A stretch of DNA of 64,000 nt from Benincasa hispida (taxonomy: Eukaryota; Streptophyta; Magnoliopsida; Cucurbitales; Cucurbitaceae): assembly GCF_009727055.1 (NCBI RefSeq), contig NC_052354.1:37500543-37564542 (forward strand), read 5' to 3'. Below the pieces are notes generated by a model that searched no databases, had not been told where the DNA came from, and worked only from the letters and a program-made list of their open reading frames with translations. Within the stretch, counting starts at the first letter, position 1; each line of letters starts with the position of its first letter. Position numbers and translations under genes: made by a program. Positions 1-11,365 of this stretch are shown piece by piece.

Positions 1-515
1 TTCTATTGAGGTCGAGACGCTGAAATTTGAAGGTGAAACTCGATACTCGATGCACGATGGCCTTTACCCGATCCTCGATGAACGATGGAATTTACTCGAT
101 GGCCTTTACTCGATGAAAAGAAGAATAATAAGAAACTCGATAGTACTCGATGGTACTCGATTACTTGATGCTCGATCACTCGATTACTTTTGATTATATT
201 CAACAACCTTACTTGATGGTATTTACTTGGTAGAATTTTGGTATTTACTCGATGCTCGATTACTCGTGGATTGATTATTCGATTATTCGATTACTCGATG
301 ATACTTGATGGAATTTTTGTAATTTTCTGATTCTCTTCAATTTATTGATTTTCTTGGTCTTTTTTTTTTTATCTTTTAGGCCCGATTTTCTCTTAATGAC
401 TTCTAAATGCCTCGGGGACCGTTTTACCTATAAAATTAGCATTTAAAGAAAATAATCAACACAATTTTGGAGAAATTAATATAGAAAATATTTATCCTTT
501 ACAAACCTAAAAAAA
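1..515 (-). mobile_element. GY1 3' LTR (5' portion only; runs off the window)
   Basis: This stretch matches 10990-11365, the outer part of the 5' LTR of the same gypsy element, in the same orientation. It is immediately preceded, on the minus strand, by a polypurine tract. It is therefore the start of the 3' LTR of minus-strand element GY1, cut by the window edge. The terminal bases are decayed: the expected TGTTAGG start reads as a T-run followed by TAGG. It includes an expanded CTCGAT array. Confidence 0.75.
38..310. repeat. Degenerate CTCGAT tandem array in the GY1 3' LTR
   Basis: Short units such as ACTCGATG, GCTCGATT and TACTCGAT recur irregularly through the stretch. The partner array in the other LTR (about 11030-11170) is clearly shorter, so the array has expanded or contracted since insertion. 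Confidence 0.8.
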
Positions 516-527
516 TACCCCCAACTT
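516..527 (-). other. GY1 polypurine tract next to the 3' LTR
   Basis: Read on the minus strand this is AAGTTGGGGGTA, immediately before the LTR start. It is the expected primer site for plus-strand DNA synthesis in a gypsy element. Confidence 0.7.
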
Positions 528-2200
528 AGCTCTTGGTAGTCCTGAACAAGTCTAAACTAGAAATATGCATATATTTAAGCAAAAGTGAATTGTTTATTGT
601 TTATTCACAGTTTCATTATTTTATTCAAATTAACAAATTCAAGTTGGCACATTTTCATCTTCACATCTAAATGGTCTATACATTCAAGTGTCTTACACAA
701 TAAATTGATTCTCATCTCTTTTCTTAACAATCAAAGAAGTAAGGATATAAGCAAACATTTAGAAATTCAAAGTTTTGCTAACAAAAGGTTGAAGCTTATT
801 TTGAAAAGAAAAGGTCTTTTTCTTGCAAAATCATAAAAGAAAAGACTACCTAGTTTTAGTTTACTTAAAGGCCTAAACTAATAGAAAGGAGACATCCAAC
901 TTTCAATTCCTCTTTGGCCTACACTGGCCTGGTTATCAATCTATGATATACCTAACTTGCATTGGATAGAAGCAATTCTAATACAGGGGTGCCTTTTCAA
1001 ACTCACGCATACAAAATGTAATTGCATTTCTTTTACTTAGGGAGATAGCTTTCACATTCACACCATCGGGAACGTATCACTCTTTTCTCATGGGCCCTAA
1101 TAGAAACACGATGAAGGTAGTTCTTTTCACCTCTACCCATGAACACACACGTTAGTAAAGGTTATGTTAATTTGGAATTTTTTTTTTGTGCTAGCAATTT
1201 TTTTTTATACTAGGCCCTTTTTATTCCTCTATGTCTAGACTTGTCTTTAAAACAAGATAGTTGTTCTTAGACCAAAGTTCGTCCTATTGGGGTAACAAAG
1301 AAAATTAAGTGGATATGAAATTTCTAAGAGTCTAAAGGTTCTAAATAAACCTAAAGACTAAGTACTCGATTTTTTATGAAGTTAAAAGGAAAAGAAAGTT
1401 TCTTTTGAAAAATGAGGTTCAAATTTTTGTTTGAAAAACTTTGAAGGTCTAATTTTTTTTTTGTATCCTTACGAGAAAAAGTGCGTCATCAAAAATTCAT
1501 CAATAAGAATCAAGAAATTAAGTAAAAATAAATGATGCATAGAATCAAAGTGAATGAGATTCTTGAATGTGAAAACATGAATTTATTGCATTCAAGGCAA
1601 AAATGGTCTTTTGAAGAATAAAGAATTCAATAGACATGTTTTTTCAAAGAATCAAAATTACACCATCGAGATGAATCAGAGCCTCAAATTTATTCAGATA
1701 TGTCAAAGAAAAATCGCAAAATTTATGTAATCAATCTAAGTAATAAACAATTTTTTAACCCGAGCTCAGATGCTCAAGGGTTCCAGTCATGCAAAATTTT
1801 TTAGTGAGGCTCATTTTTAAAGCTAATCAAAGGATACTCAAAAGAATACAAAAACATGCAATGTTTACCCACCCCCAACTTAAAGATGGAACATTGTCCT
1901 CAATGTTTAGAATAGGCAAATGAATTCAAGAAATAAAAAGGAAGGGATGTAGAGAGAAACTTCCCTGGTTTTGTTGTTGATCATTTATTTACTTGAGAGA
2001 GAATTTGCTTGCTTTTGTTTTTTTTATTCTTGAGAGCTCGTTTTTTTTTTATTGAGTAAATCACCTACAAAGATAAAGAAAAGAATCAATTATTCTATTT
2101 ATTTGAAATGCTAAAAGTAATAAAGAAAAAAAAAGAGAGAAATGAGAAAAGAAAGATAATGAAAAAAATTGTCCTGTTGCAAATTTTCAACGTCATTTGC
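528..2200 (-). other. GY1 3' untranslated internal region, no gene seen
   Basis: About 1.7 kb between the end of pol and the 3' LTR, AT-rich, without an ORF of recognisable content. Long 3' non-coding regions are usual in Athila/Tat elements. A second polypurine-like cassette lies at 1868-1881. Confidence 0.6.
1868..1881 (-). other. Second polypurine-tract-like cassette in GY1
   Basis: On the minus strand it reads AAGTTGGGGGTGGG, preceded by GAGGACAATGTTCC, an arrangement often seen just before Athila/Tat LTRs. Here it lies about 1.35 kb upstream of the actual 3' LTR. Confidence 0.6.
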
Positions 2201-2880
2201 TCGACGTTGGTGAAGAAGGGTGTCAAGTATATGAGGGATTAGCTAAACGCAAGCCCATTCGACTTGGTTTACATGCCCTTCATTGAAGATTTTGAGTCCG
2301 TGCCCGTTCACCTTGAAGATTTTTGTGTTTTTCAGGGAACATCAATTTTTTTTTTCTATGTTTTTGCTTCTTGGGGTTTTTGAAATAACTTCCCAAGTTC
2401 TTGATCTTCTTTGGAGAAGGAAGAGCCTTGGGCTCAATCCCCCTTTTTCCTGTATTTTGAAAATGGAGCAAAGTTTAAAAGCTTTGTTTTTGTTATGACA
2501 ATTGAATTTTGAATTTGAATTATCAGTTAACGTGTTTTCACTTATACAAATTTTGTTTTGAAAATTTGAATATTCTTTTGAAGTATTTACATTTTGGCAA
2601 AACTTGTTGTTGAAAGAATTTAAATTATCATCTTTTGAAGAAGATTCATTCTTCTCAGAAATTTGAAGTGAAAAATTAGAAATATGCTTTTTATTTGAAC
2701 TATTATGGTCACAAGAGTGAGGAGATGTATGAGAAGAATCACGAGTAATCCAATAAAAATCATAATGAATGGAATGGGCTACCAAACAATGAGAACTTTT
2801 GCATATCATGGCATCAATAATGTGATTAATTTCATCATATGTGTTTATTGAGCAAAGAGAATAATATTCCTTCCGAAATC
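2200..2880 (-). pseudogene. GY1 pol 3' remnant with integrase C-terminal motif
   Basis: On the minus strand, around 2288-2317, the frame reads FKVNGHGLK, a motif typical of the C-terminal end of plant gypsy integrases. Upstream of it, 2342-2809 can be read as a 155-residue N-, S- and K-rich ORF resembling no domain I know. The reverse transcriptase, RNase H and the integrase catalytic core are not present between this motif and the protease remnant. A large internal deletion is therefore inferred. Not functional. Confidence 0.5.
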
Positions 2881-3271
2881 TCAGGCATCATAGATGCTTA
2901 AGGATTTTACCTATCCATCAAATTCTACTGATAAAGATCCCTTATCTACATCAATTATAGTTTTTGTAGTTTTCATGAAGGTTCTATCAAGTAAAATATT
3001 AGAGGAGGAAGTAGAGTATGGTTCATCCATTTTTAAAATATAAAAATCAACGGAAAAAAATTAATTCTCCAACTCTCAACAAAAAATCTTCTACAATGCC
3101 TAGGGGTTGAATATATGACCTATCCGCTAGTTGTATGCAAACATTCATTTTTTTTGTAGGCCATTCAGTTTAAGATCTTCATAGACATGAAAAGGCATGG
3201 CATTTATTGATGCGCCTAGGTCTAGCATGGCATGAGTGATACTTCTATCTCCTATCTTATAAGGTAGAGTA
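2880..3271 (-). pseudogene. GY1 aspartic protease, C-terminal part, split by an LTR
   Basis: The minus-strand translation gives a gypsy retropepsin of Athila/Tat type: an IGDRSITHAMLDLGASIN stretch with the DLGAS active-site variant typical of this clade, then MPFHVYEDL and a CIQLADRSY stretch. It would cleave the Gag-Pol polyprotein of GY1. A solo LTR was inserted directly upstream of the active site at 3271/3272. The preceding residues of the same protein resume at 7823, where the frame reads toward a CRDPEMFT motif. The downstream half (2880-3100) carries stops and frameshifts. Confidence 0.8.
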
Positions 3272-5238
3272 TATTGGATTGTATTATCACGCAGCGGAAG
3301 CGACAAAGATCGATAAGCACTCTAATTCATTAATTTTGACAGAAACGAAAGCATGCTCAAGCAAAATTTAATGGGTTTCAAGACATACCTTTGAAGAACC
3401 TTTGAAATCTTGATTTCTAGCTGTAAAAACTCTCCAAATCTTTGAGTAGACCACCACAAGATCTTCCATACTATTCTTTTGATATTTTAGATTGAGTTGT
3501 GGGACTCAAAATAAGCTGAAATCAAGGGAACTTGGAGAATGCTCATAGCAGCAACCCAAAGGAAGACCATCTTCTTCACACGAATTTTCAGCTAAAATTC
3601 TATCGGTTTCATTGCCTCAAAATCACTGCAATCTCTTCAATATATTGTAGAATATCATGTAAAGAGAATGACTACATGAGATGCAACTCATGCTTGGAGT
3701 AATTGAAGCTTTAAGATAATGGGTTATTAGTGAGCTACTTGAAGAAGGATTTGGAAAATTCCATTTTTCCATTTGTGTAATTTTCTAATTCCAAATTCTA
3801 AATTTGACTTGAAAATCATATTTGATTTAAAAATAAAAATTTATTAATTTTACAAATTAATTTCATAAATTAATTTTCTAATAAAATTAATAAATAATTA
3901 TTTAAACAATTTAAATAATTCTAATTAATTTAATATCCAATATCAAATTAATTTTACACAAATCCATCTTCATATATTTAAATCATATTTAAATCTACAA
4001 TTCTGTTTGATTCTAATTTGAACATTTTAAATTAACTTATCACGCTACTCTAGAGCTAATCCATTTTCGAGCTAGTAGGGGGACCTCATGGACCTATAGA
4101 TCATGGGCTCCAACGATCCGAGATTATTCGGCTAAACTCATTAGACCAAACTAACCCCCATTCGTTAACTAATGGGTCACTCCACTAAAGCCCATAGTTG
4201 AACTCCCCTCACTATAGATATATTATGTCCACTCGATATAACCATGATTAGTAAGTTAACCCTTCACAGATTGTTCGTAATAACGACTGGGTCGAATCTT
4301 TATTTTACCCCTGAAATTACCTCTTATTCCTTAAGTCCCACTGATCCCCTAATGAACAATTGTTTTGTGATCCAATCAACAAAATCGAGTCCCTCTCGAG
4401 CCAGTGAGAGGGCGAGGCCCCTTGTTCAAGGCCCAGAATTAGCACTTAAGGGAACAACCTCTCTACTATCCCTAAAAGCGGGTAGGAGTGAATTCCATCT
4501 TGCACCCTATGTCCCCAGCTACCTATCCAGTCTTACCCCTGAAATGAAAGGTTATTGAGCCAACCTTCACCTATGCAAATCTAAGGATAATTCCAAATAA
4601 ACAGAAGTTCATAGTTAGCTCAGGATTAAGGTCAAGTTACCTGGGTCATCGCTTTGAATAGTTAGTCTTAAACAATAAACAACATTATAAAGTAAGAGTG
4701 ACTGATTTCGTGGTCTGATCTTGTACAAACCCTTTTGCACAAGGATACCCTCACTCTTCATGTCCCACCATAAACGAATTAGGATCACTTCATTTGTAGC
4801 ACTTTACAACTCTTTGTAACAACATAGCAGGCCACATCCAATAGTGTTATCAGAATAAGATACTCAACCTCTGTCACACCCCGCCCCAGATCACCCTCTT
4901 AGCCTAGAGAAGGGTGTGATTGTAGCAGTTATCAACCCTTAGGCTGACACTTACTACGTAAAAACTCTTGCGGAATAACTCTGATACCAAATAAAAATTA
5001 TATGCAACGGGACGGCTGTAGGCCCACAATTTATTAACTTAGAAACTTAATATGTTCAGAGTATTTACAACATTAGATTTACAAGTCCCAAAACCTACAA
5101 ACCCTAGTCCCTATATGAACAATAGAAACATGTGTACAATATTAACTATAACCACCTAGCAAACGGTTACAAGTATTTTGGTCCTTTAGTGGCAGAGCAG
5201 ATATTGAACTATCTTCAGAGGATTTGACCGCTACCTGT

Positions 5239-5260
5239 GGGGGGGGGGGGGGGGGGGGGG
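5239..5260 (+). repeat. G homopolymer (22 bases)
   Basis: Twenty-two consecutive G inside the G-family LTR. The inverted copy has an interrupted C tract near 42953-42970, so the tract is an inherited feature of the family whose length is unreliable in short-read assemblies. Confidence 0.95.
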
Positions 5261-6500
5261 AGGAAACAAAACATTTGAAACAGGGTGAGCTTACGCTAAG
5301 TTGAGTGACCGAGAAAACATAGTAAATTCTCTATGCATAATTTCAGAAAATAGATTTATCTGAAATATAATTGATGTAACATAAACAATTTCCAAGCATA
5401 ATATATATAAAACTGTTTTAAACATAAAACAGTAAAATCATTTCTCAAATCAAAGTACTTTATGACTGGTAAAATAATCCCAACACCAACTGCTAGTCCA
5501 GAGAGAACCCTTTTGCTCAATCTCTAACTTTATTCACCTGTGGCCACATTAGGTACTACTGCTCAGATACCTTCTCCTTGTACTTCAGTATCGAGCTACT
5601 AGGATACCTCCTCCAACGTACTTCAGTATCCTGTTGGCTTGGTACCTTCTCAAACATACTTCAGTACCAATAGATACCTTCTCATTGTACTTCAATATCT
5701 AGTTGGGTGGATGCCTTCTCCTTATACTTCGGCATCACATTTTACCAAAATTATTTATAAACAACTTTTCTCTTTAAAGTATTACAGTATAACACATATA
5801 CAACATGGCTTTAAAGATGTAACGCATGCTGGATAAAATCAACATATGTAAATAGTTTTTCAACAATAGGCATGCGTTCACAACACAATTCAGATCTTGC
5901 TTGGAAGCCACTTTATAAAACTAGTAGGCATGAGAATTATGTTCGCAAACATGCTTTCTGTAAAACGTTTGTAATCAAAACAGTTTAAAAACGTTTGAGT
6001 TCGAAAACATTTTAGCCATTCACCTCGAACTCTTAGGAACTTTTCACTCTAGTAGCTCCTCGGGTCCCTTTTTCACCCCTAGAATCCAGATTCAACTTAC
6101 AACTTAGATTACTCATAGTTCCGAATATTTGGAAATACTTCCTTCTAAAAACTTATTATAAAATGTCTTAGGAATCTTACCCTAAACTTTCAGCTCAGAA
6201 TTTCTTGTGGTTTGGCCGAAATCTCAAAATCTTCAAGACTGGCCAGACTGATTCGACAGTATGACCCTTCTGCCTTCTTCTCAACCTCCAGCCCAGTTCC
6301 TTTGAGCTTTTTCTTCTGGCAGCCCTACTATGAAAACTACACTTCTAGAGCTTTCAGATGGCTTTAAAATAACTCCAAACTCATGAGTAGATTAGAAGAT
6401 CTCCTCGTCCAAAGTTGACACATTCCTCTGAACCCTCACTACCCTCTACTTTCTCTACGAATTTTATGATTTTTGATTTAAAAATGAAATCCCAAAGCTC

Positions 6501-6508
6501 TATTTATA
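6501..6508 (-). promoter_or_regulatory. Putative TATA box of the G-family LTR promoter
   Basis: TATAAATA on the minus strand. The same box is conserved at 41678-41685 on the plus strand in the second G copy, in equivalent surroundings. Confidence 0.55.
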
Positions 6509-6867
6509 GCCGTTCAAATCTCTCGTGGTGTTGATAGCATCTACTTGGCTACATGGCCAAATGTTTATTTCTCCCCTTATCAATGCACGCTTGCATCACC
6601 TTGTCCTAAGGTGTTTTCTTCATATGCGTCCACTAAATTTCCTTAGCCCTTAAGAATTTCTCTTAATCGGACACCTAAATTTTAATTGACATTTACCCTT
6701 ACGTCTTCAAGCTTTTTTTGTATTCAAATTAGGGTTTTTAAATGCATGATCCACCCCAACGCATCCAAATACATCGCCTAGAAGTTTGCTCGGCCGTTCA
6801 ATGCATAGGCGAGGTGTGGGAGTGACGTTCGAATGCAGCACCAGACAAGGCGTTGCTAACGCGCACA

Positions 6868-7145
6868 AGCTGCTCTCGCTCTCTCCACTCTCGCTTTCTC
6901 CCACTTTCTCGCTGATCTCGCTCTCTCCCACTTTCTCGCTTAAACTCTCGCTCTTTCCAACTTTCTCACTTAAACTCTCGCTCTCTCCACTCTCGCTCTC
7001 TTCAACTTTCTCGCTAGTCTCGCTCTCTCCCATCTTCTATCCAATCTCGCTCTCTCCCATTTCCTTTCCAATCTCGCTGGTCTCGATCTCGCTGATCTCG
7101 TTCTCAATGATCTCGCTGATCTCACTCTCAACGATCTCGCTCTTA
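6868..7145. repeat. TCTCGCTCTCTCC-type minisatellite in the G LTR
   Basis: Irregular units of about 10-24 bases built from CTCGCTCTCTCC and ACTTTCTCGCT. On the minus strand the GAGA-rich sequence stays open and would encode Ser/Glu-rich repeats (GESE, SEKV). The same array in reverse orientation is at 41145-41325. I regard the reading frame as a by-product of the repeat. Confidence 0.85.
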
Positions 7146-7822
7146 GCTACTGCGAATTGTTTATCTCCGTGCAATTCTACACGATTGTGCCACTAATCAC
7201 TTACCTTCCAGTGCTTTGTGCACAACACGCATTTCACATAACTTCCATATTTTCCTCAATCCTTCAGCCATAATGCACTTCACCTAATTTCTCCATACTT
7301 AACCGAATTTTTCTCCAAATTTTCCAAACTTAATTTCCATATTATTCCACGTTAGCTCAACCTACTTATTATTTTTCCCCAACTTCCCAACTCAATTCCA
7401 TCCCCATTCCATACTAGCTGTTTCATCATCCTACTTATTATCCAAATTTCATCACAATTTTACCAATTAAAGTTCAACTTAATTTATTCAAAGAAAAGTC
7501 TACTTAACAGTTAGAAATTTCCTTTCCCTTAACTTAGGAGTTAACTTTAGTTAATTCCTTTTATCATTTGCTTAAGTAAGGAAAATAGAAATCCGGGTTT
7601 CACAACCTCATTCATATACTATAGATCATTTTGACTGTTTACTCTAACTTGATCCACTTTTATGTCTCCACATAAAGTTCAAGTACTCATCCAATAGTCA
7701 AGGGACTTTTAGGTTTATTGGATTTCTATTAAGCAAAACATCTATTCAATAACATCTTATTGAATCTTCAAAATAAGTTCTATTATTTACATACCACGAA
7801 TTTTAGGACATAAAACCCAATA

Positions 7823-8530
7823 GAGTAAACATTTCAGGGTCTCTACATTTTTTAGGCATGTCCTTTTTTAACAAAGCAGACATATTTTTGCTAACAATTA
7901 CTGTCTCATATTTTTTCCCTTTTCTTTTCTTAGTATATAAGTCTTTTAAGAATTTAGCATACTTAGGTACTTGTTAAATGGCATCGAGCAAAGGAATATT
8001 GGTTTTTACCTTTTTAAACATTTCAATTAGCTCATGGTCAATATCTTCTACCTTAGGTTTTGCTAATCTACGGGGGAAGGCGGTCTTAGGTACATATGGC
8101 TCTACATTAGGGGGAGAGTAGTTACATACCTCAGGGAAGATGGGAGATTCTTCAGATTCATTTACCTTGTTATCATGATTAATTACCTTTTCAGGCTTCT
8201 TGGGAGTTGGTTGAACTGGGCTAGCTACTTGGAAAGAAGAAAGAATTTCCTTACCACTTCTTAGAGTGATCGCGCTTACATTTGCATGCTCTGGTTGAAC
8301 AATAGCTTTCCTGATGACTTACTCTCAAGCTTGCTTACCACAGTTTCTAGTTGCATGATTTGTGTGGCCAAGTTTGGAAAGTTTTGTCGGGTTTCTTGTT
8401 GAAAGGATTTTGTGTCTTGTTGAAGTTATTTTGTTTCTTGTTGAAGTTGTATATTGTCCTTTTGCAAATTGTGTAGTTCCTATTGAAATTTTAATGAATG
8501 GTCAGTAAGAGATTTAACTACATCCTCGAG
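7823..8530 (-). pseudogene. GY1 gag-protease linker and protease N-terminal part
   Basis: Minus-strand translation gives a stretch typical of Athila/Tat Gag-Pol just before the protease: EMFKKVKTNIPL in one frame and a VPKYAKFLKDLYTKKRKG stretch in another, then KNVETLKC leading into the protease now located at 2880-3271. Several stops and frameshifts separate these blocks. The L1 insertion (TSD GAGTA) separates it from the rest of the protease. Upstream there is a glutamine-rich stretch (LQQDTK, FQQETRQ) at about 8340-8480. Confidence 0.72.
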
Positions 8531-9478
8531 AGACATATCTGAAGAGCTTGAAGAAGATTGGTTTCGGTTCTCAAATTGCCCTTGGGATCCCTATTTGAAA
8601 TTTGGGTGATCTTGCCACCCTTGGTTATAAGTTTGCCCATGGGGGTCATACTTCCTTTGGAAATCTCCTATTGCATTAACTTGAGGTTGACCTTGTGGCC
8701 AAGCCTTCGAAGCATCAACCACTCTACATGCTCTACATGTTTTAATTTGGGGAAGTCCTCCTTGAGCAACTTGAGTGAAATGGAAAACTAGATTAGATAC
8801 TTGAGTTCTCAACTCACTAACTTCTTTAGCTTGAACAACATCATATTCTAGAATCCTTGATCCAAAGTTCTGTGAATTCTCCGCCATGGTTGATATTAGT
8901 TGACTGGCTTCAGTAGGCGTTTTGGCAGTTAATGCTCCACTCGCGGCTGCATCAATGTTGCTCCTATCAGATGGAAGCAATCCTGAATAGAAATACTGAA
9001 TAAGATATTGGTTAGAAATTTGATGATGGGGAAATGAAGCACAAAGTTGCTTATACCTTTCCCAATACTCATATAAGCATAAAGTTGACTGGCTTCAAAG
9101 TTGCTTATTAGCCTTAGATACAGGGAAAAAATTTTCTACAAACTTTTTCTTAAGACCATTCCATGTTGTGATCGATCCAGCTGGTAAGTAGTACAACCAA
9201 TCCTTAGCTACATTCTTCAAGAAGAAGGGGAAGGTCTTAAGATTAAGTTGTTCTTGTGTTATCCCATGTGGGCGCATACCGTTACATACCAAATGGAATT
9301 CATTCATGTGTTTGTATGGGTCCTCACCTGGATTACCTCAAAAAGTGGGTAAAAGATGAACTAAACCGAGTTTCAATTCAAATGGTACCGTAGTCTCCGA
9401 GTACACTATACATAACGGTTGTTGAGTGTAATCCGATTCGGCAAGCTCTCTTAACGTTTTCTCCCTTGTTTCACCCAT
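8530..9478 (-). pseudogene. GY1 gag (Athila/Tat-type capsid protein)
   Basis: The chosen start is the minus-strand ATG at 9478, giving MGETREKTLRELAES. The capsid domain follows with GNPGEDPYKHMNEFHLVC, then AKDWLYYLPAGSITTW and KKFVENFFPVSKANK, hallmarks of the plant retrotransposon gag family. The C-terminal part has TCRACRVVDASKAWP, where a CCHC knuckle would be expected, and the YNQGWQDHPNF motif common to Athila/Tat Gag. The protein would form the virus-like particle of GY1. Frames are broken by at least one stop near 9340 and a shift near 9060-9110, so it is a pseudogene. Confidence 0.82.
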
Positions 9479-9731
9479 AGTGTTTGTTTGTATTGGTTAC
9501 TCTTCTTGACTTGATTCCTCAAATTCTCCTTCTTCTCTTCTTATTCTTTCCTTTCGTAGTCTCCTCTCCTCACAGTCGATATCTACAACAAAATCACAAA
9601 GTATACTCTGGGAGTAGCAAGTCATGCACAAAAATATAGTTCAATTAAACTAACTATTTTTTTTTTGTTTTGTTTTTTTATTTCTTTTTCTAAAAGAAAG
9701 GAATTCAATGATTTTTAAAGGCCAATTGCAT
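9479..9731 (-). other. GY1 5' leader between primer site and gag
   Basis: Non-coding stretch between the putative primer-binding site and the gag start. It contains pyrimidine-rich plus-strand sequence and nothing else recognised. Confidence 0.5.
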
Positions 9732-9753
9732 GGTTCTATGGCAACAACGTCAA
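9732..9753 (-). other. GY1 primer-binding site, decayed tRNA-Asp type
   Basis: On the minus strand it reads TTGACGTTGTTGCCATAG. The expected Athila-type site, complementary to the 3' end of tRNA-Asp, reads TTGGCGCCGTTGCCGGGG. Most differences are C-to-T or G-to-A changes. It sits about six bases inside the putative LTR end. Confidence 0.55.
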
Positions 9754-9759
9754 TTTATT

Positions 9760-11365
9760 TGGTCTAAAATAGGTATCATTTATTCTATCTTACCCAAAAC
9801 AAATGAAATTTATAATACTCTAACTACAACTAGAACTAACACGTAGTAATAGTGGAGTAAGAGGTCGATCCCAAAAGAACCTCTATTAATATGCCTAAAA
9901 TAGACTATTTGAATTTCATAATGCAAAAGATTAAACGGGGGGTTTTTTGTTTTCAAGAACTAGAAACTAACTAAGTGAAAAAGCAAGAATTGATATAGAA
10001 AATTTATTAATGAAATAAGTAAGAGAGATTATGAGATAAGATTCAATTGAAATGAAATCTTGGGGATTTCATGTAAACTAGGCAAATCTATCATTGACTT
10101 AACAAAAAATCATGCAATTAGATTATTCAATAGTTCATTAAGAATAAATTCCTAATGCCCTAATTAGTTAATTTGACAATTAACCCTAATCTAGGTCTCA
10201 ATTGCTTCCTAAAGACATTTCAAAATTGATCCCTAAATTGCATTAAACTCGTATGTTTTGTTAACTATTCCAATCTTGAAATCAAAAGAATGAAAATTCA
10301 AGATTAATTGCATGAATGTTCTAAATTAATAGGTTCTTTAAAGAAAAGAGGAAAAGAAGTACACATTTTCTATCAAGACTACTAATTCTTGCAACCATAA
10401 TTACAATTTTGTTATAGAACTATGTAATTTTTGCATTAAAAAATCGATTAATCTTGAGTCGTCAATTCAATTTTATTCTAAATCTCAGCAAGAACATTCA
10501 AAAGAAAGTAATTACATGAAAGAACGTTCAAGGAAAAGTCTCAAGAAAGTGCCAATCTACATAATTCCCCAAGAAAAAGGATTACGTACTCATGGATGAT
10601 GAAATTCTTCAATGAATCCACTAATAGTTGTATAATTGGTACATGGATTGAATACAAATTTATTAAATCTCTATAAAATTTACAAGAATAGCTCTGTAAA
10701 TTTGAAGTCTCTCTCTAAAAATTTGAGTTTTTCTTCTCTTCTCTCTTTGAAAAACTGAAACAACAAAATTTATACCAGCAGGTATAGTGTTGCAATGCCA
10801 TGGCTAGCGTTGCAACGCTAAATCATAGAAAATCCAAGAACTGTTGGGCTAATGTTGCAACGCTGGGCTGATGCTTGGACGCTTGGTTGCGCAAGGCGCG
10901 GGGGATGAATTGTGTCAAAATCCGGAGCGTTGCAACACTTCCCTGTTTTGCAACAAAAGCGAGCGTTCTATGTTCAAGCGTTGTTCGACGCTTCTCCTAA
11001 GGTCGTGACACTAAAATTTGATGGTGAAACTTGATACTTGATGCACGATGGCCTTTACCCAATCCTCGATGCACAATGACATTTACTCGATTAAAAAAAG
11101 AATGAGAAGAAACTCGATAGTACTCAATGGTACTCAATTACTCGATTACTCGAGGTTACTCGATGGCATTTTTGGTAATTCTGATTCTCTTCAATTTATT
11201 TATTTTCTTGGTCATTTTTTTTTATCTATTTGGCCCGATTTTCTCTTAATGACTTCTAAACGCCTCGGAGACTGTTTTACCAACAAAATTAGTATTTAAA
11301 GCAAATAATCAACACAATTTTGAGAAAATTAACATAGAAAATATATATCCTTTAAAAACCTAACA
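9760..11365 (-). mobile_element. GY1 5' LTR
   Basis: It runs from TGGTCTAAAATAGG (plus reading) to CCTAACA at 11365, about 1.6 kb. Its right part (10990-11365) matches 1-513. Features inside: GCGTTGCAACGCT-like words at 10780-10990 and a CTCGAT array at 11030-11170. The right flank is copia RNase H sequence, so GY1 inserted into an older copia element. The left boundary is an estimate. Confidence 0.72.

Larger units (their letters stand above)
4872..7604 (-). mobile_element. G-family gypsy solo LTR (2733 bp) nested in L1 copy 1
   Basis: The element begins TGTCACACCCCGCCCC and ends CCGGGTTTCACA, and it has a perfect 5-bp target duplication ACCTC at 4867-4871 and 7605-7609. The uninterrupted site can be read in L1 copy 4 near 47672. 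A TATAAATA box on the minus strand at 6501-6508 and the inverted homologue at 41145-43345 show that the LTR is transcribed on the minus strand. With no internal region it is a solo LTR. Non-LTR content: a 22-base G run and a long CT-rich array. Confidence 0.9.
3272..7822 (-). mobile_element. L1-family solo LTR, copy 1, with a nested gypsy LTR
   Basis: The outer element begins TATTGGATTG and ends AACCCAATA, so its ends are short inverted repeats decayed from TG...CA. It is bracketed by a 5-bp target duplication, GAGTA, at 3267-3271 and 7823-7827. On the minus strand it starts in the style of TGTTGGGTTTTATGTCC. Removing the nested G LTR (4872-7604 plus TSD) leaves about 1.81 kb, matching the other L1 copies at 20511, 27267 and 46015. 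No internal region or second LTR is present, so it is a solo LTR. Similarity in layout to the CP LTR suggests a copia origin (inference). Confidence 0.88.

Noticed and set aside
585..836. 83-residue plus-strand ORF near the left edge
   Set aside because: Antisense to GY1's 3' untranslated region, biased to F, S, I and L, no recognised motif.
4244..4558. 104-residue ORF in L1 copy 1
   Set aside because: The equivalent frame in the other L1 copies is broken or different, and the LTR is non-coding.
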